A stretch of DNA of 64,000 nt from assembly GCF_015191005.1 (NCBI RefSeq), contig NZ_CP040442.1:3652700-3716699 (forward strand), in the 5' to 3' direction. Under the pieces are notes generated by a model. The model was not told the origin of the DNA, made no database searches, and saw only the letters and a program-made list of their open reading frames with translations. Shown here one piece after another: positions 36,713-45,207 of this stretch; the first letter of the stretch is position 1; each line of letters opens with the position of its first letter. This DNA is from Kaistella flava (ex Peng et al. 2021). GTDB taxonomy: Bacteria; Bacteroidota; Bacteroidia; Flavobacteriales; Weeksellaceae. A program made the translations under genes and the position numbers.

Positions 36713-37801
36713 CTATTTCTGAACGGTTTCCACAATAGCCATCGCCGCATAATATGCTGCACCAATCAAAGCTGTTTTATCATTGAGAACTATTTTCACC
36801 GGGATATTTTTCAGCAAATGTTCCATACGCCCTACGTTGATAAAGTTCTTGTAAAATTCTTTTTTATCAATCAGATTTAAGATTTTTGGAGCAATCCCTC
36901 CACCGATATAAATTCCACCAGTTGCTTTCGTTTTTAAGGCAAGCTGCGCAGCTTCTACACTAAGATATCTCACAAAAAGTTGAAGGGTTTCAACACATGT
37001 CGAATCTTTATTTTCTAGTGCAGCAGTAGATATTACTTTGGCGAGATCTTCATTTTTAAATTTTTCCGTGAGCCAATCGGGTTCTTTTTCACTTCTGTAG
37101 TTTCGTAAAAATTGATAGATATTGTGAATTCCCTGTCCTGAAACAACTCTTTCCCAACTAACATGGTCGAATTTCGTTTTTAAATATTTCCAAAATTCCA
37201 TATCAAGTGTAGTGTTTGGACTAAAATTACAATGACCACCTTCAGTAGCATAAGGGTGGTAATGCGAACCATCCCAATATAATACGGCCTCGCCAAGACC
37301 TGTTCCCGGCGAAATAATTGCTGCATTGCCTTCTGCTTTCTGGCCATCAGTCAGAATTTCAAAGTCTGCATCTTTAAGAGTTGAAAGTCCGTAAGCATTG
37401 GCTTCTAGGTCATTAATAAGATTTATGCTTTTAATATTCAAATCTTTTTCCAACTTTTTGGTGTCGATTTCCCAGGCAAAGTTGACGCCCCGAACTTTAT
37501 CGCCATCTACAGTTCCGGCCACACCTAAACAAGCGCAATTAATTGTTGACAATTCATCTCCGTGAAAATTTCGAATCGCTTTTACAAAAGAATCGTGATC
37601 TGTAGTGGGGTAGCGTTGATCTTTAATGGAAATCAATTTTCCTTTTTCGATTTGGAAAAGAGCAAGTTCCGTTTTTGTTCCACCTACATCTGCAGCCAAA
37701 ACCATCCCAGACTCGGGTAATTTATTTTGCCCAGAAGGGTAAGCCATTGGTAAAGTAGCATTTGAAATATCGGGAAAAGAAATTGCTTTAAAATTTTCCA
37801 T
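36713..37801 (-). CDS. glk: Glucokinase (Glk family)
   Basis: 362 residues. It phosphorylates glucose with ATP. Seen: the phosphate-1 loop LAADVGGTKTELALF, GVAGTVDGDKVRGVNFAWEI, the catalytic-Asp segment INLINDLEANAYGL, GTGLGEAVLYW, and a His/Glu/Cys-containing stretch ATEGGHCNFSPN. The first about 30 residues before the ATP loop are longer than in E. coli Glk. It is on the same strand as the mannoside operon, about 170 bp downstream, and would feed glucose released from manno/gluco-oligosaccharides into glucose-6-P. Confidence 0.85.
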   Translation of the reverse strand: MENFKAISFPDISNATLPMAYPSGQNKLPESGMVLAADVGGTKTELALFQIEKGKLISIKDQRYPTTDHDSFVKAIRNFHGDELSTINCACLGVAGTVDGDKVRGVNFAWEIDTKKLEKDLNIKSINLINDLEANAYGLSTLKDADFEILTDGQKAEGNAAIISPGTGLGEAVLYWDGSHYHPYATEGGHCNFSPNTTLDMEFWKYLKTKFDHVSWERVVSGQGIHNIYQFLRNYRSEKEPDWLTEKFKNEDLAKVISTAALENKDSTCVETLQLFVRYLSVEAAQLALKTKATGGIYIGGGIAPKILNLIDKKEFYKNFINVGRMEHLLKNIPVKIVLNDKTALIGAAYYAAMAIVETVQK

Positions 37802-37972
37802 TTTTAATTGCGTTATAGTTAAGGTGTTGTCTATCAGTATTTTTTTTTAATTTAATTTTTAAATATCATTAAGATTTTTAAAAGGAATTTAGCAATCATT
37901 TTTGAATTTTGCTGTGACTAAAATTTCATTTCTTTAGGTTCAAATTCACTGTTCAAGTTATCAAAAGCTCAT

Positions 37973-39052
37973 TTAATTTTCAGGCAAACTTTCGGGTATT
38001 ATCATTTTAGCAACACCTATTCTGTCATCTGCCATTCCATAATACACATCTATTCTATTGGGCTGCCCAATATCATCACGGCGATCTGTACCTGTTGGAA
38101 ATACGACATCACCAACAGTTCCGATTGTTTCACTTGGTAATTCTGGAGTTAAAATGGGATGTGCAGAACGGTATAATATTTTTTGAGGCTCTTTTTCTGA
38201 TAAAATCATCACTCCTGCAGAATAGCAGTATTTAGGATTTTCTTTGGTGTAACCTTCTCTTTTGTGCACACCATGATACACCAACATCCATCCATGTTTA
38301 GTCAGTACGGGTGGTGCTCCGGCTCCAATTTTTAAATTTTCCCAGGGATTTTCTGGAGAAGCTAAGCGATAATGCGACGTAAATTTTGCATTTTCCAGAG
38401 AGGTTTGTTTTCCTTCTTTCAAATTAAAATAGGAAATCCAAATACTCTCTTTGTGCTTATCTATATTTCGATCTTTATCAAGTTTAACCGTTGCTTCCGG
38501 TATGGTATCCGGAAAAAGAGGACGGTGTAACATTGCAATCGATTGATGATTGTGCGGACTGGGAAGTTCTACTGGGAAAAAACTGGCATCTTTATCATTA
38601 ACATTATTGAAATCGACGGGCTTATAAAGAGTGTAACAAATCAATCCCATTCTTTCCCACGTAAACAGATCTTTCGATCTCGCCATGGCAATGCGCGGCC
38701 CATTCGGTCCGTAAGCCGTATAAGTCATAATATAATGCTCCACAGGTTCTACGTAAGTTATTCTGGGATCTTCACAACCGCCACCGCCATTCGGGCGTTT
38801 CTCGTAATCTGTTTCAGGTTCTAAGACAACACCCAAACGCTCTACATCTACCGGGTCACCCTCTTTATTAAATATCACTTTGGCAATGCCAATACGCGAA
38901 TAATTATTTTTAGCAACCAAACGTGGAAAGAGATAAAGATTTCCATCTGGGCCCCGAGTTACTGCAGGATTTAGCACGCCTTCAACTTCCAACTCGTTGC
39001 CTTCCTCGGGTTTCATGATGGTACAGATTCGATGTAATTGGAAGGGTATCAT
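37973..39052 (-). CDS. GH130 beta-mannoside phosphorylase-like protein
   Basis: 359 residues, GH130 five-bladed propeller family. Members split beta-mannosidic bonds with phosphate, giving alpha-mannose-1-phosphate, or in a subset hydrolyse them. Family patterns are NPAVTRGPDGNLYLFPR near the N-terminus, GGGCEDPRITYVEP, TYTAYGPNGPRIAMA, and the substrate/phosphate region APPVLTKHGWMLVYHGV with KYCYSAGVMIL. Several His/Arg/Lys residues typical of phosphate binding seem present, but phosphorylase versus hydrolase cannot be decided by eye. Its start overlaps the stop of the HAD gene upstream by 4 bp. Confidence 0.85.
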   Translation of the reverse strand: MIPFQLHRICTIMKPEEGNELEVEGVLNPAVTRGPDGNLYLFPRLVAKNNYSRIGIAKVIFNKEGDPVDVERLGVVLEPETDYEKRPNGGGGCEDPRITYVEPVEHYIMTYTAYGPNGPRIAMARSKDLFTWERMGLICYTLYKPVDFNNVNDKDASFFPVELPSPHNHQSIAMLHRPLFPDTIPEATVKLDKDRNIDKHKESIWISYFNLKEGKQTSLENAKFTSHYRLASPENPWENLKIGAGAPPVLTKHGWMLVYHGVHKREGYTKENPKYCYSAGVMILSEKEPQKILYRSAHPILTPELPSETIGTVGDVVFPTGTDRRDDIGQPNRIDVYYGMADDRIGVAKMIIPESLPEN

Positions 39053-39810
39053 TGTTTTTCTTTTTTAGGTTTTAAACAAGCAATGATTGTTTCAATAATT
39101 CTTTTAGTTTCTTCAGGATCTCTTACCTGAATACAATCTGCACCAGTTTTTCTCGCCGGATGATCGTTACCACCTTCAAATAATGCATCTCCAATAAAGA
39201 GCATTTGTGGAATTTTTATTTCTAAAATTTCATTAAGTTTTCTTATTCCGTACGCTTTATCAATTCCTGGTTTTACAATGTCAATAGAAGTCGTTCCTCC
39301 CATGCCAATAGAAAATCCTTTTAAAGTCTTTTTGAGCGGTTCCACAATTTTTTTGCGTTTTTTAAAATCAGGATCCCAATCTTTTTTTGCGTCGAGCGGC
39401 GCTTTCTGTCCCAATGCAGAAAAGGTGATTTGACTTCCTCTATCTTCAATTTGTTCTCCCCAAGTCTTTTTAATATCAAGATGAGCTGCTTCAATCGCAG
39501 TGTGTAGATTATCGAGGATTTTTTTTCTTTCTTCTGGCGTAAAATTCTCTTCGTATAATTCCTTCCAATCTTTTTTGTACTGGTAAAATTTTGTCCCACA
39601 AGTAGGAAGAATTGATAGTTTTTTTAATATTGAATTCTTTGGTAAATGCTTCAAGACCTGTTTCTCGAACTGAGGCCAATCACCACCTGAAATAATGGCG
39701 ACTTTAGCTACTTCTAATAAATGATATAGAAGTTCTGCCATTTCCTTGTCAATCGCAGATTTACTCTTGGCCAAGGTGCCATCTAAATCGAAAACAATGA
39801 GTTTTTTCAT
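39049..39810 (-). CDS. HAD-IIB protein resembling eukaryotic-type phosphomannomutase
   Basis: 253 residues. Motif I is IVFDLDGTLAKSKSAI (Asp nucleophile and acid/base Asp). The C-terminal part reads FIGDALFEGGNDHPARKTGA followed by DPEETKRIIETI, very like the GDxxxxGGNDHE...APEDTRRI region of eukaryotic PMM1/PMM2. The cap region (about 80-185) matches HAD-IIB size. I infer phosphomannomutase activity (mannose-1-P to mannose-6-P); a sugar phosphatase is the alternative. The 4-bp overlaps with manA before it and the GH130 gene after it support this, since GH130 makes mannose-1-P and ManA uses mannose-6-P. Confidence 0.72.
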   Translation of the reverse strand: MKKLIVFDLDGTLAKSKSAIDKEMAELLYHLLEVAKVAIISGGDWPQFEKQVLKHLPKNSILKKLSILPTCGTKFYQYKKDWKELYEENFTPEERKKILDNLHTAIEAAHLDIKKTWGEQIEDRGSQITFSALGQKAPLDAKKDWDPDFKKRKKIVEPLKKTLKGFSIGMGGTTSIDIVKPGIDKAYGIRKLNEILEIKIPQMLFIGDALFEGGNDHPARKTGADCIQVRDPEETKRIIETIIACLKPKKEKQ

Positions 39811-40811
39811 AATGAATAATTCAGTTTTTTATCTGGAATAGCGATTTGAAGAAGCGTCATTTCTTGTTTGGGATGAAGGCTGAGTTGCCCAATTATTGCT
39901 GGTATAAGCATCACTTCCCCTTTATCAATCAAATATTCTTTACCATTATAATTTACCGAACCCTTTCCGTCGGTGCAAACTAAAATCGCTGGTTCATCTT
40001 TGAAACCAACGGTCATTTCTGATTGGGTTTTAATTCGCCAAAGCTTAAAATGCTCGTCATCGAAAAGTTTCTCACTGTTATTAAAATCGGGACTTTTTAC
40101 CGGAATTACTGGTTCGATATCAACCTGATTATAATCAATACAGTCAATCGCTTCTTCTACTTGAAGTTCGCGAGGTTCTCCAGTTTTCGGATCTGTTCTG
40201 TCCCAGTCATAAAGACGGAATGTAACGTCACTGTTTTCCTGAACTTCAAAAACGACGGTCCCACCGAGGGTATGAACCGTTCCGGAATGAATAAATAGCG
40301 CATCATCTTTTTTGGGTACAAAACTATGAAGACAATCGGATACCGAATTGTTTTCAATAGAATCCAGCAAATTCTCTTTGGTGGTTCCTTTTTTTAAACC
40401 TGCATAAATGCGGCTGTCATTACTTGTTTCCAAAACGACCCAAGCTTCGGTTTTGCCTGAATCTCCTTTTGGAATATATTCTTTTTGATTATCTGAAGGA
40501 TGAACTTGAACTGATAATACTTCTTTACAATCCAGGAACTTTAAGAGGAGTGGAAACTGGTCGAACCAATCGCCCATTTTACCCATAATTTCGTACTTGA
40601 AATCTTTCATTAACTCTGTAAGAGTTGTCCCTTGCAGTGGACCTTCAGAAACTTCGTTTGCATGATCTTTTCGATCGCTTAAAATCCAGGCTTCCCCAAT
40701 AGGTTCGTTTTCAGGAAGTGGTGTTGAAAGTAAATCTGCCAGTTTTCTACCGCCCCATAAGCGATATTGGTAGATAGGATCGAACTTTAAAGGATAAATT
40801 GAGTGGCTCAT
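39807..40811 (-). CDS. manA: Mannose-6-phosphate isomerase, class I
   Basis: 334 residues. It interconverts mannose-6-phosphate and fructose-6-phosphate with a zinc ion. Seen: YRLWGGRKLADLL near the N-terminus, the zinc-site segment LSVQVHPSDNQ, GKTEAWVVLE, and FIHSGTVHTLGGTVVFEVQE with further metal/substrate residues. It resembles the short Bacillus-type ManA. It is the first gene of the manA - HAD - GH130 operon, whose upstream region (40812-41300) is unusually long. Confidence 0.92.
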   Translation of the reverse strand: MSHSIYPLKFDPIYQYRLWGGRKLADLLSTPLPENEPIGEAWILSDRKDHANEVSEGPLQGTTLTELMKDFKYEIMGKMGDWFDQFPLLLKFLDCKEVLSVQVHPSDNQKEYIPKGDSGKTEAWVVLETSNDSRIYAGLKKGTTKENLLDSIENNSVSDCLHSFVPKKDDALFIHSGTVHTLGGTVVFEVQENSDVTFRLYDWDRTDPKTGEPRELQVEEAIDCIDYNQVDIEPVIPVKSPDFNNSEKLFDDEHFKLWRIKTQSEMTVGFKDEPAILVCTDGKGSVNYNGKEYLIDKGEVMLIPAIIGQLSLHPKQEMTLLQIAIPDKKLNYSL

Positions 40812-41300
40812 CTTGATGTTTTTAGGATACAGAACAGATGTTTCTTACAATTTTTAAATCTCATGTAAAACTTCTTTAGTAATGAAAATTTAAAGAATAA
40901 AGAGATTTATTGAATATAGAATAACGTAAAGATGAGATAGAAATTTTAAAATATTGTTACATTATTACATTAAATGTTACATAAATAATAGGTGTTTAAA
41001 ATGATGTGAACAGATTTATCATCTCAGATGGGTTGCTAGTGTATTTGGAGCAAAAGCATTTTAAGCATGATAATTTTCCCACTGATTGACCAATTTTCCT
41101 TACGTGAACTTTGAATTAATAGTGATTTATATTAGATGGTGATTAAAATAATTTTCAAATTCTGTTTTAAGATTTGGTGATAAGGAGTATAGAGATTTTA
41201 GAATAATATTAAAAGAAACTTTTTTATGACTAAATCATTTATATAATAAGCCCCAAATATTTAATATTGGGCCATATTTTTGCTCCATTTTATTTCAACA
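40812..41300. other. Long AT-rich intergenic region upstream of manA
   Basis: About 490 bp with no open frame I would call a gene. The only structure seen is a cluster of three TTACAT units at about 40957-40983 that includes an imperfect dyad ACATTAAATGT. As it lies about 150 bp upstream of manA it could be an operator for the mannoside operon, but no regulator gene is adjacent. No TAnnTTTG box is evident on the minus strand here. Confidence 0.3.
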
Positions 41301-41332
41301 AAAATCCCGAAACTCAGAAGTTTCGGGATTTT
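41301..41332 (-). terminator. Strong hairpin terminator after the 41354 gene
   Basis: A perfect 14-bp stem AAAATCCCGAAACT/AGTTTCGGGATTTT (41301-41314 with 41319-41332), a 4-nt loop, and T-rich flanks on both strands. On the minus strand it follows the small coiled-coil gene. Confidence 0.88.
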
Positions 41333-41353
41333 GATTTTTATGAAAATAAGAAA

Positions 41354-41779
41354 CTAGTTTTCTTTAATTTCTACAGTATATTCGAGTTTGTTAAGTTTGT
41401 CTTCTAATTTCAGAATATCTTTTTCTATTTTTTGTATTCTTAAATTACTTCTTCTCAACTCTCTATTGGCAGCTTCTGTTTTTCTTAAAAGTTTCGCTGC
41501 GTTTCTCGCATCTTTAGCAGTTGTTTTCGGGTCTGAGGGTGAGAATTTATCCGTAGTCCGATCTGATTTTTTATCAAGAGTTTTTACGTCTTCTGAAAGC
41601 TTGACGTTGACCTGTCTTTCTTTTTCCAAATCAATTTTCTTACTTACTAAATCCGCGTTGAGTTTTACCACTTGAGCTTGCTCCTTGAGTGTTTTCAGGT
41701 TTTGCTGTTGAGCATTTACATTAATGGAAATCACCATGAAACCTAACGCGAGTAGAAGAGAAATAAGTTTTGTTTTCAT
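41354..41779 (-). CDS. Small exported coiled-coil protein
   Basis: About 141 residues from the ATG at 41779 (three codons inside the longest frame), which puts a normal signal peptide first (MKTKLISLLLALGFMVISIN, then VNAQQ). The mature part is a charged helix throughout (LKTLKEQAQVVKLNADLVSK, RELRRSNLRIQKIEKDILKL), so a coiled coil or helical bundle in the periplasm is likely. A TAnnTTTG box 30 bp upstream supports the ATG. No family recognised. Confidence 0.7.
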   Translation of the reverse strand: MKTKLISLLLALGFMVISINVNAQQQNLKTLKEQAQVVKLNADLVSKKIDLEKERQVNVKLSEDVKTLDKKSDRTTDKFSPSDPKTTAKDARNAAKLLRKTEAANRELRRSNLRIQKIEKDILKLEDKLNKLEYTVEIKEN

Positions 41780-41808
41780 TTTGTACAATTCTGTTTTTTA
41801 GTTGGGTG

Positions 41809-41816
41809 CAAAAATA
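41809..41816 (-). promoter_or_regulatory. -7 box TATTTTTG for the 41354 gene
   Basis: On the minus strand TATTTTTGCA matches the Bacteroidota TAnnTTTG element. It lies 29 bp before the ATG at 41779, leaving a leader of about 24 nt. No clear -33 TTTG is seen. Confidence 0.5.
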
Positions 41817-41877
41817 ATTTAAAAATAAATGTAATAGGATTCTTATTTATTTTTTTTCCGATTATTCAAACACAAAA

Positions 41878-41907
41878 AAATTCCGAAACTTTACAATTTC
41901 GGAATTT
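41878..41907 (-). terminator. Hairpin terminator after the 41928 gene
   Basis: An 11-bp perfect stem AAATTCCGAAA/TTTCGGAATTT (41878-41888 with 41897-41907). On the minus strand it runs into a T tract (complement of the A run before 41878). Confidence 0.85.
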
Positions 41908-41927
41908 AATTTATATGTTATTATAAT

Positions 41928-42173
41928 TTATTTTCGTCCGCCTTTTCTTGCTACTAAAACAATAATGATAATAAGAATTAAAGCGCCAATCATCCACAAT
42001 AATGGATTATTCGTCCAGTCGCTTCCCATCATGTCATTATCTTTATTCACATTGATATCAACTTTTAAATCGGCTCCCTTTTCCTGCGCTTTTACAAAAA
42101 CGATTGCAAGGTTTACAACAAGTGCCAATATGAAAATCTGAATCTTTGAAAGTAAATTTGCACGTATCATCAT
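41928..42173 (-). CDS. Small exported protein with a C-terminal membrane helix
   Basis: 81 residues. A signal-like N-terminus (LLSKIQIFILALVVNLAIVF, then VKAQEKG) is followed by a short acidic linker and one C-terminal membrane helix (LLWMIGALILIIIIVLVARK). Small proteins of this build are common in Bacteroidota and unstudied. The second codon is also ATG, so the start is uncertain by one residue. It has its own terminator at 41878. Confidence 0.7.
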   Translation of the reverse strand: MMIRANLLSKIQIFILALVVNLAIVFVKAQEKGADLKVDINVNKDNDMMGSDWTNNPLLWMIGALILIIIIVLVARKGGRK

Positions 42174-42228
42174 TTTAATTTTTAATGTTATTAAAATTGA
42201 TATTTCTAAAACCGTACCAAATAGAAAA

Positions 42229-42744
42229 TTATTCTGTTTCTAATGAAGCTTGGAAGCTGAATTCCATTAAATAATCATCCATAACATATCCGTTTCCAAT
42301 GTCAAAAACTTCATCATGATACACTTTAAAACCTTGTGATTCGTAAACTTTTTTTGCCGAATTGTCTTTGTTTACGTTCAAGACAATTCTTTTATCTGAA
42401 GTTTCAGCTACTTTATCTTTTAAAAAATTAATTGCCTTTTTTCCAAGACCTTTTCCTTTAAATTCTTCTAAAAGATAAATGCGATGAAGTTTGGTAGTAT
42501 CTTTTTCATAATGATTTTCAAAGCCGATAAACCCAGCATTAAGATCATCATTTACAATCACATAATAATGATAATTTGGATTTCGAAAGTGATTCGATAT
42601 TTCTGTGTGAGAATACATTTCGCTTAACATATATTCGATTTGCTCTTTCGATAAAATGTTTGCATAAGCGGAATTCCAAGATTTTTCTGCTAACTGCTGA
42701 AGAAGAGGAATGTCTTTCTCTGATGCTTTTTTAAATTCAACCAT
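42229..42744 (-). CDS. GNAT-family N-acetyltransferase
   Basis: 171 residues. The acetyl-CoA-binding motif is HRIYLLEEFKGKGLGKKAI (R/QxxGxG/A form), preceded by the NAGFIGFENHY strand and followed by the VNKDNSAKKVYESQGFKVY motif B helix. Family acetylates small amines or proteins; the substrate is not predictable. It is 16 bp downstream of the metallophosphoesterase gene on the same strand. Confidence 0.88.
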   Translation of the reverse strand: MVEFKKASEKDIPLLQQLAEKSWNSAYANILSKEQIEYMLSEMYSHTEISNHFRNPNYHYYVIVNDDLNAGFIGFENHYEKDTTKLHRIYLLEEFKGKGLGKKAINFLKDKVAETSDKRIVLNVNKDNSAKKVYESQGFKVYHDEVFDIGNGYVMDDYLMEFSFQASLETE

Positions 42745-42760
42745 GTGGTTTGTTTTTAAT

Positions 42761-43966
42761 TTAACTCAATTCAAATAAGGTGATTTCTGGATCGATTCCA
42801 ACTCTTCCCGGATAGCCAATTACGCCGAAACCTCTATTTACATAAAGAAGTTTTCCGTTGCTTTCATATAAATCTGCCCATTTTTTATAACGGTATTGTA
42901 CGGGAGACCAGCGGACGTTTTTCAAATCGAGCCCGAATTGCATTCCGTGAGTATGTCCTGAAAGCGTGAGTTGTACATTTGAAGGATGATTTTTTACGAC
43001 ATAATCAAAATGCGTTGGATCATGACTCATCAATATTTTTGCAGCTTCAGCAGGAACTCCAAGTGCTGCTTTATCCAAATCCCCATATTGAGGAAAAGGT
43101 TTTTCACCCCAATTTTCTACACCAAGTAAATATAGCTTTTCACCGTTTTTTTCAATAATTCGGTGTTCATTTCGAAGCATTTCAAAACCTGCTTGTTTTT
43201 GCAGTTCAATTAGATTTGGAATATTCTGGGCTTTTTCCTGCATTGATTCCCAGGCGCCGTAATCACCGTAATCATGATTTCCGAGAATTGAAAATTTACC
43301 ATCTTTAGATTGTATGCTTTTAAATAATGGAATAAAAGGTTTGAATTCAGATGCATAATTATTCACCATATCGCCGGTAAATAAAACTAAATCTGGCTTT
43401 TGCTCATTAATTAAATCGATGGCTTTCTGTAGTTTTTCAGGATGAAAAAAACTTCCGGAGTGCACATCTGAAATTTGAACTATTTTATAACCTTTAAAAC
43501 TTTTGGGTAAACCAGCGATTTTTAATTTCACTTTTCTGACCGAATGCCTGTATTTTCCAAAAATAATTCCATCTAAAAATAAACCTGAAAGTAGTGCAGC
43601 ACTTCCTATTCCTACGATACTTAAAAATTTGCGACGTTCCGGAAAATGGTTTTCACCTGAACCAAATGATTGAAAGGTAAATTGAAGACCTCTTCCTATA
43701 TCTCCAATTAAAAGAAAGAAAGCGACAAGAAGTTTAGGAAGCATGAAAATCATAAAGACTGACGAAATGAGTTGTACCCGAGAATGATCGCGGTCTGTCC
43801 TTTTGAAATTCAGCACTTCATAGAGAAAAAACAAATAAACTAAGAGTGTAATTACCACGTAAGCAATTCTTAAGTAGTTATTATTGGTTAGGGTTTTAAA
43901 AGCTTGGTAAACGTAGAATTCTAGGGCGAATAAAATTCCTGTTATGATTAAAATATTTCTTTGCAT
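42761..43966 (-). CDS. Membrane-anchored calcineurin-like metallophosphoesterase
   Basis: 401 residues. About four N-terminal hydrophobic helices (residues 1-140) precede a phosphoesterase domain with all metal-binding motifs: ISDVHSGSF, TGDMVNNYASE, LGNHDYGDYG, and LSGHTHGMQFG. It is of the YkuE/YaeI type, some of which act on lipid A precursors or other phosphodiesters. The active site probably faces the cytoplasm or the periplasm; orientation is not clear from sequence. The GNAT gene follows. Confidence 0.88.
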   Translation of the reverse strand: MQRNILIITGILFALEFYVYQAFKTLTNNNYLRIAYVVITLLVYLFFLYEVLNFKRTDRDHSRVQLISSVFMIFMLPKLLVAFFLLIGDIGRGLQFTFQSFGSGENHFPERRKFLSIVGIGSAALLSGLFLDGIIFGKYRHSVRKVKLKIAGLPKSFKGYKIVQISDVHSGSFFHPEKLQKAIDLINEQKPDLVLFTGDMVNNYASEFKPFIPLFKSIQSKDGKFSILGNHDYGDYGAWESMQEKAQNIPNLIELQKQAGFEMLRNEHRIIEKNGEKLYLLGVENWGEKPFPQYGDLDKAALGVPAEAAKILMSHDPTHFDYVVKNHPSNVQLTLSGHTHGMQFGLDLKNVRWSPVQYRYKKWADLYESNGKLLYVNRGFGVIGYPGRVGIDPEITLFELS

Positions 43967-43982
43967 GTTTTATTTAGTCAAT

Positions 43983-44010
43983 AAAAAAGCACAAAAACAA
44001 ATTTTGTGCT
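43983..44010 (-). terminator. Hairpin terminator after the KAS III gene
   Basis: A 9-bp stem AGCACAAAA/TTTTGTGCT (43988-43996 with 44002-44010), followed on the minus strand by a T tract. It separates the KAS III gene from the metallophosphoesterase gene. Confidence 0.75.
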
Positions 44011-44034
44011 ATTCTATATTTTTGAAGTTTTTAA

Positions 44035-45102
44035 TTAAGGAAAACGATAAACAATTGCATTGATGTTCATTCCTGCTCCTACAGAAGTGAACACGACATT
44101 TCCTTTTTCTTTGAAAGATTGACCTTTCATTTTTCCTTTGATAATAAGGTCAAACATAGTCGGAATCGTCGCAACAGAAGAATTTCCTAAAAACTGAATC
44201 GTCATTGGCGAAACATCGTGATCGTAATCTGACTTTCCGTATAATTTAAATAAACGGGAAATCATGGCATAATCCATTTTTGCATTTGCTTGATGAATTA
44301 GGATTTTATCAATATCGTCGATTGTTAAATTTGCTTTGTCAATGGTTTCTTTAATGGCGTCAGGAACGTTTTTCAATGCATATTCATAAATTTTTCTTCC
44401 ATGCATTCTGATATATAAAGGTCTGCGGTCTTCATCTTTTTTCAATGAAGGAGCATTTTCGAGATAATTTAATTCTGGTCCATTATCGCAAATCGTAGAA
44501 TCAGCAATAATTCCTACGGATTCATCATCAGTTGCTTTTACAACAACAGCACCAGCTCCGTCAGCAAAGATCATTTTATTACGGTCAAAAGCATCTGTAA
44601 CTCTACTTAAAGTTTCGGCTCCGATAACCAATATTAATTTTGCTTTTTTAGCTTTAATAAGTGTGTCTGCCATAATCATGGCTTCAACCCAACCTGGACA
44701 ACCGAAGATCATATCATAATTGACTGTTCTTCTATTCTTAATGCCGAGTTTATTTTTCACTCTGGAAGACATAGAAGGCATAAAGTTGCTCATTCCATTT
44801 TGGTCAACATCACCAAAATTACTTGCGTAAATAATATAGTCTAAATCTTCTTGGTCAATATTCGCATCAGCAATTGCTTCTTTGGCTGCACGATGTCCCA
44901 AATCAGAGTTAAACTCATCTTCTTCTAGGTATCGTCTCTCTTCGATTTCGGTAATTTCTACAAATTTTTGAATGACTTCTTCATTCGGTTTATCGATTTT
45001 GTCACCTTCGTCGGTATAAAAAACAGAGTCCATGAAATGTTCTTTACCGATTACCTTTGTCGGAATATAACTTCCTGATCCGATTATGATTGTATTGGGC
45101 AT
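44035..45102 (-). CDS. 3-oxoacyl-ACP synthase III (KAS III/FabH-like)
   Basis: 355 residues from the ATG at 45102. A thiolase-fold condensing enzyme with catalytic Cys135 (MIFGCPGWVEA), His270 (ILIHQANAKMDYAMI) and Asn307 (IQFLGNSSVATIP). The longer frame back to 45162 crosses the -7 box at 45126-45133 and would lie upstream of transcription, so it is rejected. It may start fatty acid chains or serve a specialised lipid or pigment pathway; no fab or flexirubin genes are adjacent. It is divergent from the 45208 gene. Confidence 0.9.
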   Translation of the reverse strand: MPNTIIIGSGSYIPTKVIGKEHFMDSVFYTDEGDKIDKPNEEVIQKFVEITEIEERRYLEEDEFNSDLGHRAAKEAIADANIDQEDLDYIIYASNFGDVDQNGMSNFMPSMSSRVKNKLGIKNRRTVNYDMIFGCPGWVEAMIMADTLIKAKKAKLILVIGAETLSRVTDAFDRNKMIFADGAGAVVVKATDDESVGIIADSTICDNGPELNYLENAPSLKKDEDRRPLYIRMHGRKIYEYALKNVPDAIKETIDKANLTIDDIDKILIHQANAKMDYAMISRLFKLYGKSDYDHDVSPMTIQFLGNSSVATIPTMFDLIIKGKMKGQSFKEKGNVVFTSVGAGMNINAIVYRFP

Positions 45103-45125
45103 ATATTTATATGAAAAATTGAGGA

Positions 45126-45154
45126 CAAATTTAAGAATTATTATTGTACTGCAA
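45126..45154 (-). promoter_or_regulatory. Promoter of the KAS III gene
   Basis: On the minus strand TTG (45154-45152), an 18-bp spacer and TAAATTTG (45133-45126), close to the Bacteroidota housekeeping consensus. Transcription would begin near 45120, leaving about 18 nt before ATG 45102. Confidence 0.65.
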
Positions 45155-45171
45155 TAAAACAAAATTATTAT

Positions 45172-45179
45172 TAAATTTG
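45172..45179 (+). promoter_or_regulatory. -7 box TAAATTTG for the 45208 - ubiE - porT genes
   Basis: TAAATTTGC on the plus strand, 28 bp before ATG 45208. The -33 element is weak. It stands back to back with the KAS III promoter, so a regulator bound between them could affect both directions. Confidence 0.55.
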
Positions 45180-45207
45180 CAAAAGTTTTTTCACCAGAAT
45201 ATTTTAT

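Noticed and set aside
41301..41907. Similarity between the terminator stems at 41301 and 41878 (both contain CCGAAA) taken as a repeat family
   Set aside because: The shared part is short, and both are ordinary terminators with T tracts on the minus strand.
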